Positions 11,801 through 23,639 of a stretch of 64,000 nt of DNA are shown in pieces. Each line of letters begins with the position of its first letter. Position 1 is the stretch's first letter. Origin of the DNA: Scortum barcoo (Eukaryota; Chordata; Actinopteri; Centrarchiformes; Terapontidae); contig CM041554.1 in assembly GCA_023238725.1 (NCBI GenBank), positions 22,430,050-22,494,049 of the forward strand, in the 5' to 3' direction. The notes beneath the pieces are model-generated. The model saw nothing but the letters and a program-made list of their open reading frames with translations. It was not told where the DNA came from and did not search any database. The position numbers were made by a program, and so were the translations under genes.

Positions 11801-14800
11801 GACAGGAGGAGGAGAGACAGGAGGAGGTGAGACAGGAGGAGGGGCAGGAGGAGGGGGGGCAGGAGGAGGGGCAGGAGGAGACAGGAGGTGAGACAGGAGG
11901 AGGAGGAGAGGACAGGAGGAGGGAGGGAGGAGGGAGACAGGAGGTGAGACAGGAGGAGGTGAGACAGGAGGAGAGACAGGAGGGAGGGAGAGAAGAGGAG
12001 AGACAGGAGGAGGGTGAGACAGGAGGAGGAGAGACAAGAGGAGAGACAGGAGGAGAGACAGGAGGAGGGGGACAGGAGGAGGTGAGACAGGAGGAGGAGG
12101 AGAGGAGGAGGTGAGACAGGAGGAGGAGGAGGAAGAGACAGGAGGAGGTGAGACAGGAGGTGGAGACAGGAGGAGGAGAGACAGGAGGAGGTGAGGCAGG
12201 AGGGTGAGAGAGGAGGAGAGACAGGAGGAGGAGGAGCAGGAGGAGGAGGAGACAGGAGGAGAGACAGGAGGGGAGACAGGAGGAGGTGAGACAGGAGGAG
12301 GTACAGGGGAGGAGACAGGAGGAGAGACAGGAGGAGGTGAGACAGGAGGAGGTGAGACAGGAGGGGAGACAGGAGGAGAGACAGGGGGTGAGACAGGAGG
12401 AGGAGAGACAGGAGGAGGAGAAGACAGGAGGAGAGGACAATGAGGAGAGACAGGAGGAGGTGGGACAGGAAGTGAGACAGGACAGGAGAGGTGAGAGGAG
12501 GAGGAGAGACAGGAGGAGTGAGACAGGAGAGTGAGACAGGAGGAGAGGACAGGAGGAGGGGGGAGGAGGAGGAGGGGAGAGGAGGAGGACAGGAGGACAG
12601 GAGGAGGTGAGGAGGAGGTGAGACAGGAGGAGGGAGAGGACAGGAGGTGGGACAGGAGGAGGTGAGACAGGAGAGGAGGTGGAGGAGCAGGAGAGGAGGA
12701 GCAGAGAGGACAGGGAAAGAGAGACAGGAGGAGGAGGAGAGACAGGGAGGAGAGACAGAGGTGAGACAGGAGGAGGAGGACAGAGAGGAGAGGAGGAGGA
12801 GACAGGAGGAGGAGACAGGAGGAGAGGAGAGACAGGAGGAGAGACAGGAGGAGGAGGGAGACAGGAGGAGGTGAGACAGAGGGGAGACAGAGGAGAGACA
12901 GGAAGGAGGAGAGACAGGAGGAGGAGACAGGAGGAGGACAGGAGGAGGACAGGAGGAGGAGGAGGAGAGACAGGAGGAGGAGGAGAGACAGGAGGAGGTG
13001 AGACAGGAGGTGAGACAGGAGGAGGAGGAGGAGGACAAGAGGGAGGACAGGGAGGGGACAGGAGGAGGAGGTGAGACAGGGAGGAGGTGAGACAGGAGGA
13101 GAGACAGGAGGTGAGACAGGAGAGAGGAGGAGGAGGAGGTGAGACAGGAGGAGAGACAGGAGGAGGTGAGGAGGAGTGAGGAGGGGAGACAGGAGGAGGT
13201 GAGACAGGAGGAGGTGAGAGAGGAAGTGAGACAGGAGGAGGAGAGACAGGAGGAGAGACAGGAGGAGGAGGAGGAGACAGGAGGAGAGACAGGAGGAGGA
13301 GAAACAGGAGGAGAGACAGGAGGAGAGACAGGAGAGACAGAGAGGAGGAGGGAGAGACAGGAGGAGGAGAGACAGGAGGAGGAGGTGAGACAGGAGGAGG
13401 GGAGGGGAGGAGGAGACAGGAGGAGAGGAGGAGGAGGAGGAGGTAGAGGGAGGGAGGGGGACAGGAGGAGGAGAGACAGGGAGGGAGAGAGGAGACAGGA
13501 GGAGAGACAGGAGGAGGAGAGACAGGAGGAGAGACAGGAGGTGGGAGGGGAGGAGAGAGGGGAGGAGGAGCAGGAGAGGAGAGAGAGAGAGACAGAGGAG
13601 GAGGAGAGACAGGAGGAGGTGGAGGAGGAGGGGAGGGAGGAGACAGGAGGAGGAGACAGTGAGACGGGAGGAGAGACAGGAGGAGGAGACAGGGGGAGAC
13701 AGGAGGAGGAGGAGGAGAGAGACAGGAGGAGAGACAGGAGGAGGTGAGACAGAGGAGGAGGAGAGACAGGAGAGAGACAGGAGGAGGAGGTGAGACAGGA
13801 GGAGAGGAGGAGGAGGTGAGGAGAGAGACAGGAGGAGAGACAGGAGGAGGAGACAAGAGGAGAGACAGGAGGAGAGAAAGGAGGAGAGACAGGAGGAGGA
13901 GGAGAGAGGAGGAGGAGAGAGGAGGAGGAGGAGGAGAGACAGGAGGAGGAGGTGAGACAGGAGGAGAGACAGGAGGAGAGAGACAGGAGGAGGAGGTGAG
14001 ACAGGAGGAGGAGAGGAGAGACAGGAGGAGAGACAGGAGGAGGAGGTGAGACAGGAGGAGACAGGACAGGAGGTGAGAGAGAGACAGGAGAGAGGAGAGA
14101 GAGACAGGAGGAGAGACAGGAGGTGAGACAGGAGGAGGAGAGAGGAGACAGGAGGAGACAGGAGAGGGACAGGAGGAGGTGAGACAGGAGGAGAGGACAA
14201 GGAGGGGGAGGAGGGAGGAGGTGAGACAGGAGGAGAGACAGGAGGAGAGACAGGAGGAGGTGAGACAGGAGGAGGAGAGACAGGGAGACAGGAGGTGAGA
14301 CAGGAGGAGGTGAGAGGAGGAGACAGGAGGGAGGCAGGAGGAGGTGAGGCAGGAGGAGGTGAGGAGGAGGAGAGACAGGAGGTGAGACAGAAGAGGAGAG
14401 ACAGGAGGTGAGACAGGAGGAGGTGAGACAGGAGGAGAGCAGGAGGTGAGAGACAGGAGGAGGTGAGACAGGAGGAGAGGAGACAGGAGGAGGAGAGACA
14501 GGAGGTGAGACAGGAGGAGAGACAGGAGGAGAGACAGGAGGAGGTGAGACAGGAGAGAGGAGGAGAGACAGGAGGAGAGACAGGAGGAGAGACAGGAGGA
14601 GGTGAGACAGGAGGAGGAGAGGAGACAGGAGGAGGAGGGAGACAGGAGGTGAGACAGGAGGAGGTGAGACAAGAGGAGAGACAGGAGGAGGAGACAGGAG
14701 GGAGGAGAGAGGAGGAGGAGGAGGAGACAGGAGAGGAGGAGGAGGGGGCAGGAGGAGGGGGGGCAGGAGGAGAGGGGCAGGAGGAGGTGGGACAGGAGGA

Positions 14801-17800
14801 GGTGAGAGAGGAGGAGGTGAGACAGGAGAAGGAGAGACAGGAGAGACAGGAGGAGACAGGAGGAGGTGAGCAAGGAGGAGAGACAGGAGGAGGAGAGAAA
14901 GGAGGAGAGAAAGGAGGAGGAGAGACAGGAGGAGAGAGAGGAGGAGGGGAGACAGGAGGAGAGACAGGAGGAGAGACAGGAGGAGAGACAGGAGGAGGAG
15001 AGAGGAGGAGGAGGAGACAGGAGGAGAGACAGGAGGAGGAGGAGGAGGAGGAGGTGAGACAGGAGGTGAGACAGGGAGGAGGAGAGAGGAGGAGAGAGGA
15101 GGAGAGACAGGAGGAGGTGAGACAGGAGGAGGTGAGACAGGAGGTGAGACAGGAGGAGAGAGGAGGAGGAGGAGGAGACAAGAGGAGAGACAGGAGGAGG
15201 AGAGACAAGAGGAGAGACAGGAGGAGAGACAGGAGGAGGTGGAGGAGAGACAGGAGGTGAGACAGGAGGAGGAGGAGGGACAGGAGGAGGTGAGGCAGGA
15301 GGAGGTGAGGGAGGAGGTGAGACAGGAGGAGGAGGAGGAGGGAACAGGAGGAGGAGAGGAGAGACAGGAGGAGGTGAGACAGGAGGAGGTGAGACAGGGG
15401 AGGAGGAGGTGAGACAGGAGGTGAGACAGGAGGGACAGGAGGAGGTGAGACAGGAGGGGAGACAGGAGGGAGGGGAGAGAGGAGGTGAGACAGGAGGAGG
15501 AGAGACAGGAGGAGGAGGAGGTGGGACAGGAGGAGGTGAGACAGGAGGTGAGACAGGAGCAGAGGAGGAGGAGGAGAGGAGGAGGAGGGGCAGGAGGAGG
15601 GAGACAGGAGGAGGTGAGACAGGAGGAGGAGAGACAGGAGGAGGAGACAGAGGAGGAGGAGAGACAAGGAGGAGAGACAGGAGAGAGTGAGGAGGAGGAG
15701 GAGAGACAGGAGAGAGGAGGAGACAGGAGGAGGTGAGACAGGAGGAGGTGAGGACAAGGAGGTGAGACAGGAGGAGACAGGAGGAGGAGGAGGAGAGACA
15801 GGAGGAGGAGACAAGAGGAGAGACAGGAGGAGGAGGAGAGACAGAGAGGAGGAGGAGAGACAGGAGAGACAGGAGGTGAGACAGAGGAGGAGAGACAGGA
15901 GGAGAGACAGGAGGAGGTGAGACAGGAGGAGGAGAGAGGAGGAGGAGACAGGAGGAGGAGGAGGAGGAGAGACAGGAGGAGGTGAGACAGGAGGAGAGAC
16001 AGGAGGAGGTGAGACAGGACAGGAGGAGAGACAGGAGGAGGAGACAGGAGGAGGAGAGACAGGAGGTGAGAGACAGGAGGAGGAGGAGGAGGACAGGAGG
16101 GGAGACAGGAGGAGAGAGACAGGAGGAGACAGGGAGGAGGGGAGACAGGAGGAGGAGAGACAGGAGGAGGTGAGACAGAGAGACAGGAGAGACAGGAGGA
16201 GAGACAGGAGGGAGACAGAGGACAGGAGGAGGAGGAGAGACAGGAGGAGAGACAGAGGGAGAGAAGGAGGAGAGGACAGGAGGAGGAGGAGAGACAGGAG
16301 GAGGTGAGACAGGAGGTGACAGGAGGAGAGACAGGAGAGAGGAGGAGGAGAGACAGGAGGAGGAGGAGACAGGGAGGAGAGACAGGAGGAGGTGAGACAG
16401 GGAGGAGGAGAGAGAGAGAGGAGGAGGAGAGGACAGGAGGAGGAGGCAGGAGGAGGTGGAGACAGGAGGAGGTGAGACAGGAGGAGAGACAGGAGGAGAG
16501 AGGAGGAGGAGAGACAGGAGGAGGAGGAGGAGAGACAGGAGGAGGAGGAGAGACAGGAGGAGGAGGTGAGACAGGAGGAGGTGAGACAGGAGGTGAGACA
16601 GAGAGACAGAGACAGGAGGAGGTGAGACAGAGGAGAGACAGGAGGGGAGACAGAGGAGGGAGGAGGAGACAGGAGGTGAGACAGGAGGAGGAGAGACAGG
16701 AGGAGGAGGTGAGACAGGAGGAGGAGAGGTGAGACAGGAGGAGAGAGGAGGAGAGACAGGAGGAGGTGAGAGAGGAGGAGAGACAGGAGGAGAGACAGGA
16801 CAGGAGAGACAGGAGGAGAGAGGAGGAGAGGTGAGACAGGAGGAGGAGAGACAGGAGGAGGTGAGACAGGAGGAGAGACAGGAGGGGAGACAGGAGAGGA
16901 GAGACAGGAGGAGGAGGACAGGAGAGACAGGAGGAGGAGAGACAGGAGGAGAGACAGGAAGGAGGAGGGAGGAGGAGAGACAGGAGGAGGAGGAGAGACA
17001 GGAGGAGGTGAGAGGAGGAGGAGAGACAGGAGGAGGAGGTGAGAGAGGAGGGAGAGAGGAGGAGGAGGAGAGACAGGAGGAGGTGAGAGAGAGGAGGAGA
17101 CAGGAGGACAGGAGGAGACAGGAGGAGGTGAGACAGGAGGAGAGACAGGAGAGGAGGTGAGACAGGAGGAGAGACAGGGAGGAGGTGAGACAGGAGGAGA
17201 GACAGGAGGAGGGGGAGGTGAGACAGAGGAGAGAGGAGAGAGGAGGAGGGAGGAGGAGGAGGAGACAGGAGGAGAGACAGGAGAGACAGGAGGAGGAGAC
17301 AGGAGGAGGAGAGAGAGACAGAGAGGAGACAGGAGGTGAGACAGGAGGGAGACAGGAGGAGAGTGAGGAGGAGACAGGAGGAGAGACAGGAGGTGAGACA
17401 GGAGGAGAGGTGAGGCAGGAGGAGGTGAGGGAGGAGGTGAGACAGGAGGAGAGACAGGAGGAGAGACAGGAGGAGGAGGGAGGAGGTGAGACAGGAGGAG
17501 AGACAGAGGGGAGGAGGTGAGACAGGAGGAGGAGAGACAGGAGGAGGTGAGACAAGAGGAGAGACAGGAGGAGGAGAGACAGGAGGAGAGAGACAGGAGG
17601 AGGAGAGACAGGAGGAGGAGGAGACAGGAGGAGGACAGGAGGAGGTGAGAGAGGAGGAGGAGGAGGTGAGACAGGAGGAGGAGGAGGAGAGACAAGAGGA
17701 GAGACAGGAGGTGAGACAGAGGAGGAGAGACAGAGGAGGAGGTAGACAGGAGGAGACAGGAGGAGGAGGAGAGACAGAGGAGGAGGAGGAGGTACAGGAG

Positions 17801-20600
17801 GAGACAGGAGGAGAGACAGGGGAGGAGGTGAGACAGGAGGAGAGACAGGAGGGAGGTGAGACAGGAGGAGAGACAGGAGGAGGAGGAGGTGGGAGACAGG
17901 AGGAGGAGAGACAGGAGGAGAGACAGGAGGAGAGACAGGAGGAGGGAGGAGGAGGAGGACAGGAGGACAGGAGGAGGAGGAGACAGGAGGAGGTGAGGAG
18001 GGACAGGAGGAGGAGGAGAGACAGGAGGGGAGACAGGACAGGAGGTGAGACAGGAGGAGGTGAGAGGAGGAGAGACAGGAGACAGGAGGAGGAGGGGAGA
18101 CAGGAGGAGAGAGGAGGAGGAGAGACAGGAGGACAGGAGGAGGAGACAGGAGGAGGTGAGACAGGAGGAGAGACAGGAGGAGGTGAGGCAGGAGGAGGAG
18201 GTGAGACAGGAGGAGGTGAGACAAGAGGTGACAGGAGAGACAGGAGGAGAGAGACAGGAGACAGGAGGAGGTGAGAGGAGGAGGAGAGGAGACAGGAGGA
18301 GGGAGAGACAGGAGGAGGTGAGCAAGGAGGAGAGACAGAAGGAGGGAGACAGGAGGTGAGACAGGAGGAGAGACAGGAGGGAGACAGGAGGAGGAGAGGA
18401 GGAGGAGGTGAGCAAGGAGGGAGGAGGAGAGACAGGAGGAGGTGGAGACAGGAGGAGGTGAGACAGGAGGAGGTGAGACAGGAGGTGGAGACAGGAGGAG
18501 GTGAGAGAGGAGGAGGAGAGAGAGGAGGAGTGAGACAGGAGGACAGGTGAGAGAAAGGAGGAGGAGGAGACAGGAGGAGAGACAAGAGGAGGAGGAGAGA
18601 GACAGGAGGTGAGGCAGGAGGAGGAGAGGAGGAGGGACAGGAGGAGGTGAGACAGGAGGGACAGGAGGAGGAGGGTGAGACAGGAGGAGAGACAGGAGGA
18701 GGAGAGACAGGAGGAGAGTGAGAGACAGGAGGAGGGAGACAGGGAGGAGGAGAGACAGAGAGGAGGAGAGAGGAGGAGGAGGAGAGACGAGAGGGAGGAG
18801 GAGGAGGTGAGACAGAGGAGAGACAGAGAGGGAGGAGGAGGAGACAGGAGGAGGAGACAGAGGAGGAGGTGAGACAGGAGGAGGAGGAGAGACACAGGAG
18901 GAGTGACAGGAGGAGAGACAGGAGGAGGAGGAGGAGGAGGAGGTGAGGACAGGAGGAGGTGAGGGAGGAGGAGGAGGAGGTGAGACAGGAGGAGAGACAG
19001 GAGAGACAGGAGGAGAGACAGAGGAGGAGACAGGAGGAGGACAGGAGGGAGACAGGAGGAGGAGGAGGTGAGACAGGAGGAGGGGAAGCAGGAGGAGAGA
19101 CAGGAGGAGGAGACAGGAGGAGGAGGAGAGACAGGAGGAGGTGAGACAGGAGGAGGAGAGACAGGAGGTGAGACAGGAGGAGGAGGAGGAGAGACAGGAG
19201 GAGGTGAGACAAGACAGGAGGAGGTGAGACAGGAGGGGAGGAGAGACAGACAGAGGAGAGACAGGAGAGACAGGAGGAGGGAGAGGAGGAGGTGAGAGGA
19301 GAGACAGGAGGAGGTGAGGAGGAGGAGAGACAGAGGAGGAGGAGAGACAGGAGAGACAGGAGGTGAGGGAGAAGCAGAGGAGACAGGAGACAGAGGAGGA
19401 GGAGGACAGAGACAGGAGGAGGTGAGACAGGAGGAGGAGAGAGGAGAGAGGAGGAGGAGAGACAGGAGAGGGAGAGGAGGAGGAGACAGGAGGAGAGACA
19501 GGAGGAGACAGGAGGAGGTGAGAGGGGCAGGAGGAGGAGAGACAGAGGAGGAGGAGGAGGGGACAGGAGGAGGTGAGACAGGAGGAGGGAGAGAGGAGGT
19601 GAGACAGGAGGAGGAGAGACAGGAGGTGGGAGACAGGGAGGGAGGTGGAGAGAGGGAAGGAGAGAGGAGGAGGAGGGACAGGAGGAGGTGAGACAGGAGA
19701 CAGGAGGAGAGACAGGAGGAGGTAGGAGAGACAGGAGGAGAGACAGGAGAGACAGGAGGAGGAGGAGGACAGGAGAGACAGGAGGAGGAGAGACAGGAGG
19801 AGGAGAGACAGGAGGTGAGACAGGAGGAGGAGGTGGACAGGAGGAGGAGACAGGAGGAGGAGGAGAGACAGGAGGAGGGAGACAAGAGGTGAGACAGGAG
19901 GAGAGACAGGAGGAGGGAGAGACAGGAAGTAAGACAGGAGGAGACAGGAGGAGACAGAGGAGGAGGAGAAACAGGAGAGAGACAGGAGATGAGACAGGGG
20001 AGAGGAGGAGGGGAGGAGGAGAGACAGGAGGAGGTGAGACAAGAGGAGGTGAGACAGGAGGTGAGACAGGAAGTTAGATGAGACAGGAGGAGAGACAGGA
20101 GGGGAGACAGGAGGGGAGGAGGGAGGGACAGGGGAGGAGGAGGAGGAAACAGGAGGAGGAGAGACAGGAGGAGAGACAGAGGAGGAGAGACAGGAGGAGA
20201 GACAGGAGGAGGTGAGACAGGAGGAGGAGAGACAAGAGGAGAGACAGGAGGAGAGAAAGGAGGAGGAGAGACAAGAGGAGAGACAGGAGGAGAGAAAGGA
20301 GGAGGAGAGACAAGAGGAGAGACAGGAGGAGAGACAGGAGGAGAGGGAGGAGGAGGAGAGAGACAGGAGGAGGAGAGGAGAGAGACAGAGAGGGAGGAGG
20401 AGGTGAGCAAGGAGGAGAGACAGAAGGAGGTGAGACAGGAGGATGTGAGACAGGAGGAGGAAGACAGGAGGAGAGAGGAGAGAGAAACAGAAACAGGAGG
20501 AGGAGAGACAGGAGGAGGAGATACGAGAGGAGAAACAGGAAGTAAGACAGGAGGTGAGACAGGAGGTGAGAGAAAGGAGAGAGACAGGAGGTGAGACAAG
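5890..20600. repeat. 14.7-kb purine-rich tandem array (GACAGGAGG family)
   Basis: The plus strand is built almost entirely from GAGACAGGAGGA (12 nt), GGTGAGACAGGAGGA (15 nt) and (GGA)n/(GAG)n extensions. C occurs almost only within GACAGG, T almost only within GGTGAG. Units are irregular, with many one-base insertions or losses. Most modules are multiples of three, so long frames stay open. The left edge lies about 100 bp upstream of the REDD-family TATA box, and the right edge abuts a truncated hAT element. Internal block duplications are visible, for example a 60-bp block shared at 6891 and 9791 and a 39-bp tandem at 20231-20347. Long open frames cover nearly the whole minus strand, but they have no start context, splice structure or protein-like composition (only Ser, Pro, Leu, Cys, Val, Thr, His), so I annotate no gene here. 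Confidence 0.97.
20231..20347. repeat. 39-bp higher-order tandem at the right end of the array
   Basis: Units beginning GACAAGAGGAGAGACAGGAG start at 20231, 20270 and 20309. The first two are essentially identical 39-mers containing a GAGAAAGG variant, and the third diverges near its end. This regular period contrasts with the scrambled order of most of the array. Confidence 0.85.
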
Positions 20601-20615
20601 TTAACATCAAAAAAC

Positions 20616-22534
20616 TTAACATCACATTTATTAAAACACCTGAAAGGGCAGCACAGCGCAGTCAAATTAGTGGAGAAAATGTCGGGCGCAGTGACCAATG
20701 TGACTGTGACATCAGATGCCAACTATAAGTGGAGAAGGCCTAAACAAACTTGTTGCTAGGTATATTGTGGACGAAATGCTACCCATTTCCACTGTGGATT
20801 CCCCTTCCTCTCGTCGCATAATTGAGAGAATACCCTCTCTCGAATACACAACATTTGCCTACCACACAGAAAAACGTTTGCTGCTTACCTGGATAGAGAA
20901 TATGCAACGATGGAAGCTAATTTAAAGGCTTCATTGGAAAAGGTAGAGTTTGTTTCCACTACTGCTGACATATGGACAGCGAACAACAAAAGCTATATGG
21001 GTGTAACACTTCACTGGATCAGCAGAGACACTTTGAAGCGTAACAAAGCTGCTTCAGCATGTACATACATACACCTTTGATGTAATTGCTTCAGAACTGG
21101 AACAAATTCACTCATCATATGGACTGCTAAACAGTTGTTGCAACAGTGGCAAACAATGCGTCTAATTTCATCAAGGCGTTCAAGATCTGTCAGACTGATA
21201 AGGAGGAGGATGAGCAAGAAGATGTCACTTTTACAGATGTCACAGAAGCCCTCTGCACTGAAAATAATGATGGTCAGCTAACTCTTCCCCCTCATTACAG
21301 GTGTGTGTCGCATGCAATCAACCTAATTTCCACAGGTGATATTGAGAAATACTTAACTTCCAGTACAAACACTAAAGCTGTATTTAGGATTAGTGCAACA
21401 AAATGCACAGCTCTTTGGACAAAGGCAAGCCGATCAACGTATGCAGCAGAAAAAGTGCAGGAAGTCATCCAGAGAAAGCTGCTGGTACCCTCACAAACGA
21501 GGTGGAATTCCTTTTACGAGGCTATTTCTAGAATCACAGAAATTCCCTTAAATGAGCTGAATAGCTTGTGCACCATGCTGGGAGTGAAGTGCTTCAGTGA
21601 CAAGGAATACCAGTTCTTGCATGAGTACTGAATTGCAATGAAGCCCCTTACAGCTGCACCTGGACATTTTACAAGGGGATAACTGTTCTTATGGTGCTTT
21701 GTTACCCACGCTCGAAGTCCTGATGGCAAAGACCCTTACTTTGAAAGAGAGTCTCTCCAGAATGACAGCTGACCTTCCAGATGTCATTGTCAAGGTATGT
21801 TCCCTATACATCTTGTCTTTTAGTGATTTCATGGATTGCACCATCATGAACAGGGAACTGAGCATACTGCAGTATGTTATAAGGAAGTCAATAAACGTAA
21901 AATTAATAATAGTTAACATATTCAACACAGTGTCACAGCAAACATAGATTAAACCAAAATACAAGTTTGAGTAAATCACAGCAATGATTATTATATGTTG
22001 TTCATCCCACAACAGGCAGGATGTAGGACTACAGCAAATATACAGTTATAATAAATACATAAAATTGTATTTTCAGGCCATCCATTGTCGTTTTGCAGAT
22101 GTGCTGGGCAACAAAGATGCACTTCTTGCAGCTGTCAGTTGTCCAAAATTCAAACTCCGATGGTTAAGGGAAGGAAACAGGAAGTGAAGGAGCTTCTGAT
22201 AGAAGAGTGTGGCACAGTTGCTCCTGTAGCAGAAGAAACTGCCAGTGTGCCTACAAAGTCAGCCATACCTGGTGATAGGATGGACTTTTTTGGTTTTGAA
22301 ATTGAGCCTGAGGAGAGCTACTCTGCAGAAAAAGAAGTTAAGGACTATATTTTCTTGAAGTACAACACTCCCACTCCATCTAGTGCACCAGTGGAGTGGC
22401 TTTTTAGTTTGGACAGTTTGGTGCTCACACCTAGAAGGAACAGACTGTCTGATACAAGATTTGAGAAGCTTCTGCTAATGCGATATAACAATTGTTTCAC
22501 TAGCTCAACTCCATTTTTCCACCCTGAACATTAG
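20616..22534 (+). pseudogene. Decayed hAT-family transposase, 5'-truncated
   Basis: Fragments in shifting frames read like a BED-finger hAT transposase: KGQHSAVKLVEK (about 20640), LNKLVARYIVDEMLPISTVD, a TTADIWTANNKSYMGVTLHW region near 20970, ANNASNFIKAF (21150), YRCVSHAINLI (21295), SQTRWNSFYEAI, and the C-terminal dimerisation motif SSAPVEWLFSLDSLVLTPRR with RLSDTRFEKLLLMRYN (to about 22490). A canonical intron may remain: CAAG|GTATGT at 21794/21795 to TTTTCAG|G at 22076/22077 joins DVIVK to AIHCRFADV. Stops and frameshifts (for example near 21630 and 22185) make it inactive. The usual catalytic Asp before NASNF appears to be Asn. The N-terminal BED finger is absent because the array begins there. 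Confidence 0.85.
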
Positions 22535-23033
22535 TTGCCAGAGGCAGGAGATGCAAAGCAAATGTAGGCCTTTACTTAAATCAGCTTACATGTGGTGTTA
22601 ACAGCATTTTATGTTTTATGAAACTATTCTTTGCTGCCAAAGTCAGAAAAGAACATTGCTGTACTTTTTATTTTTCATTTGATAGAGAAATATGCAACAG
22701 TGGTTAAAATTTTTTAAGTTAAATAGTCAAGAGTGACATATTCTATTTAATTTCATGGAATTTGCTGAAATACTTTGTTACAATGTTTAGAGTTATTAAT
22801 AAGACTAATTAAGACTTATTTGGTTTGTAAGTATGCACTTTCTAATACAGTGTATTTGAGCTGATGAAGGAGTTTTGTTTAGGGGGTGGGGAAGTAACTA
22901 GTAATTTAACTAGTATTGTAACTAATTACTTTTTAAATAAAGTAATCACACTAGTAATGTGATTGTTTTATCAATCAGATCAATCAGTAATCAGTAATTT
23001 AATTACATTTTTAGAGTAACTTGCCCAACACTG
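20616..23033 (+). mobile_element. hAT DNA transposon remnant with intact right terminus
   Basis: After the transposase remnant, the 3' non-coding part is AT-rich with repeated TAACTAGT/TTACT motifs and ends AGTAACTTGCCCAACACTG at 23033. This is the form expected of a hAT terminal repeat (CAGTGTTGGGCAAGTTACT when inverted). The matching left terminus is not present between the array and 20616, nor at the left edge of the array. Confidence 0.75.
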
Positions 23034-23639
23034 GACAGTGATCACCTGTACACCTTTATGTGTTACTACCTAATATAACTGTTAGTGATAATAAATAAGC
23101 AAGGAGGGCATTTCCTTAATTATTGTTTTACCTTTAGCTGTACATTCAACGTCATCACATCTGTCAAAGAGGAGTAACTAGTTACTTTACAGATGACAAA
23201 CCTCATCCTCATCCAACCTCACCCAATTAGCTGTTCACATATGACACAGTGTAACAGACTAAACTATCCAGCAGTATGTTGAAGTGGATAACACTGTATT
23301 TGTTATTTTCTTAGGATTTCCAAGGAGTTTCGTTGACAAAACTCTGTATTTTGGTTGTAGTTATAATAAAAAAAAATTAACAGTTAGTGTGTGTGTGTCA
23401 GCTGAAAACGTGAAAATGCTCAGTTTGTCTACAGGGAAGCATTCAGTCCAACATATGTGGTTCCAGTGACAAACAAGTGATTAGTTAATAAGTAATAATA
23501 ATATTAATAAGATAATCTTTATTGGGTTCATATCTAACCTTTTCAAGGAAATTCATATTTTTCCCATTATTAGAACCAAAGTGCCTTTTCCAGAAAACCA
23601 CCTGTAAAATTATTGATGAATTACAGTCCTAACAAATAA

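Noticed and set aside
6444..20594. Many plus-strand frames with RQEE, EERQEEV or GGETGG repeats (60-265 codons)
   Set aside because: They are translations of the purine strand of the array, broken at random by stops. None has a conserved domain or a non-repetitive part.
5890..20600. CRISPR-like or immunoglobulin switch-region repeat
   Set aside because: There are no constant spacers or repeat-spacer alternation, and the GAGCT/GGGGT motifs of switch regions are absent. It is a simple purine-rich minisatellite.
5814..20722. Giant minus-strand proteins of 4,742, 4,960 and 4,454 codons
   Set aside because: They are three frames of the same simple-sequence array, open only because the pyrimidine strand lacks stop codons. 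The composition is restricted to a few residues and no gene structure supports them.
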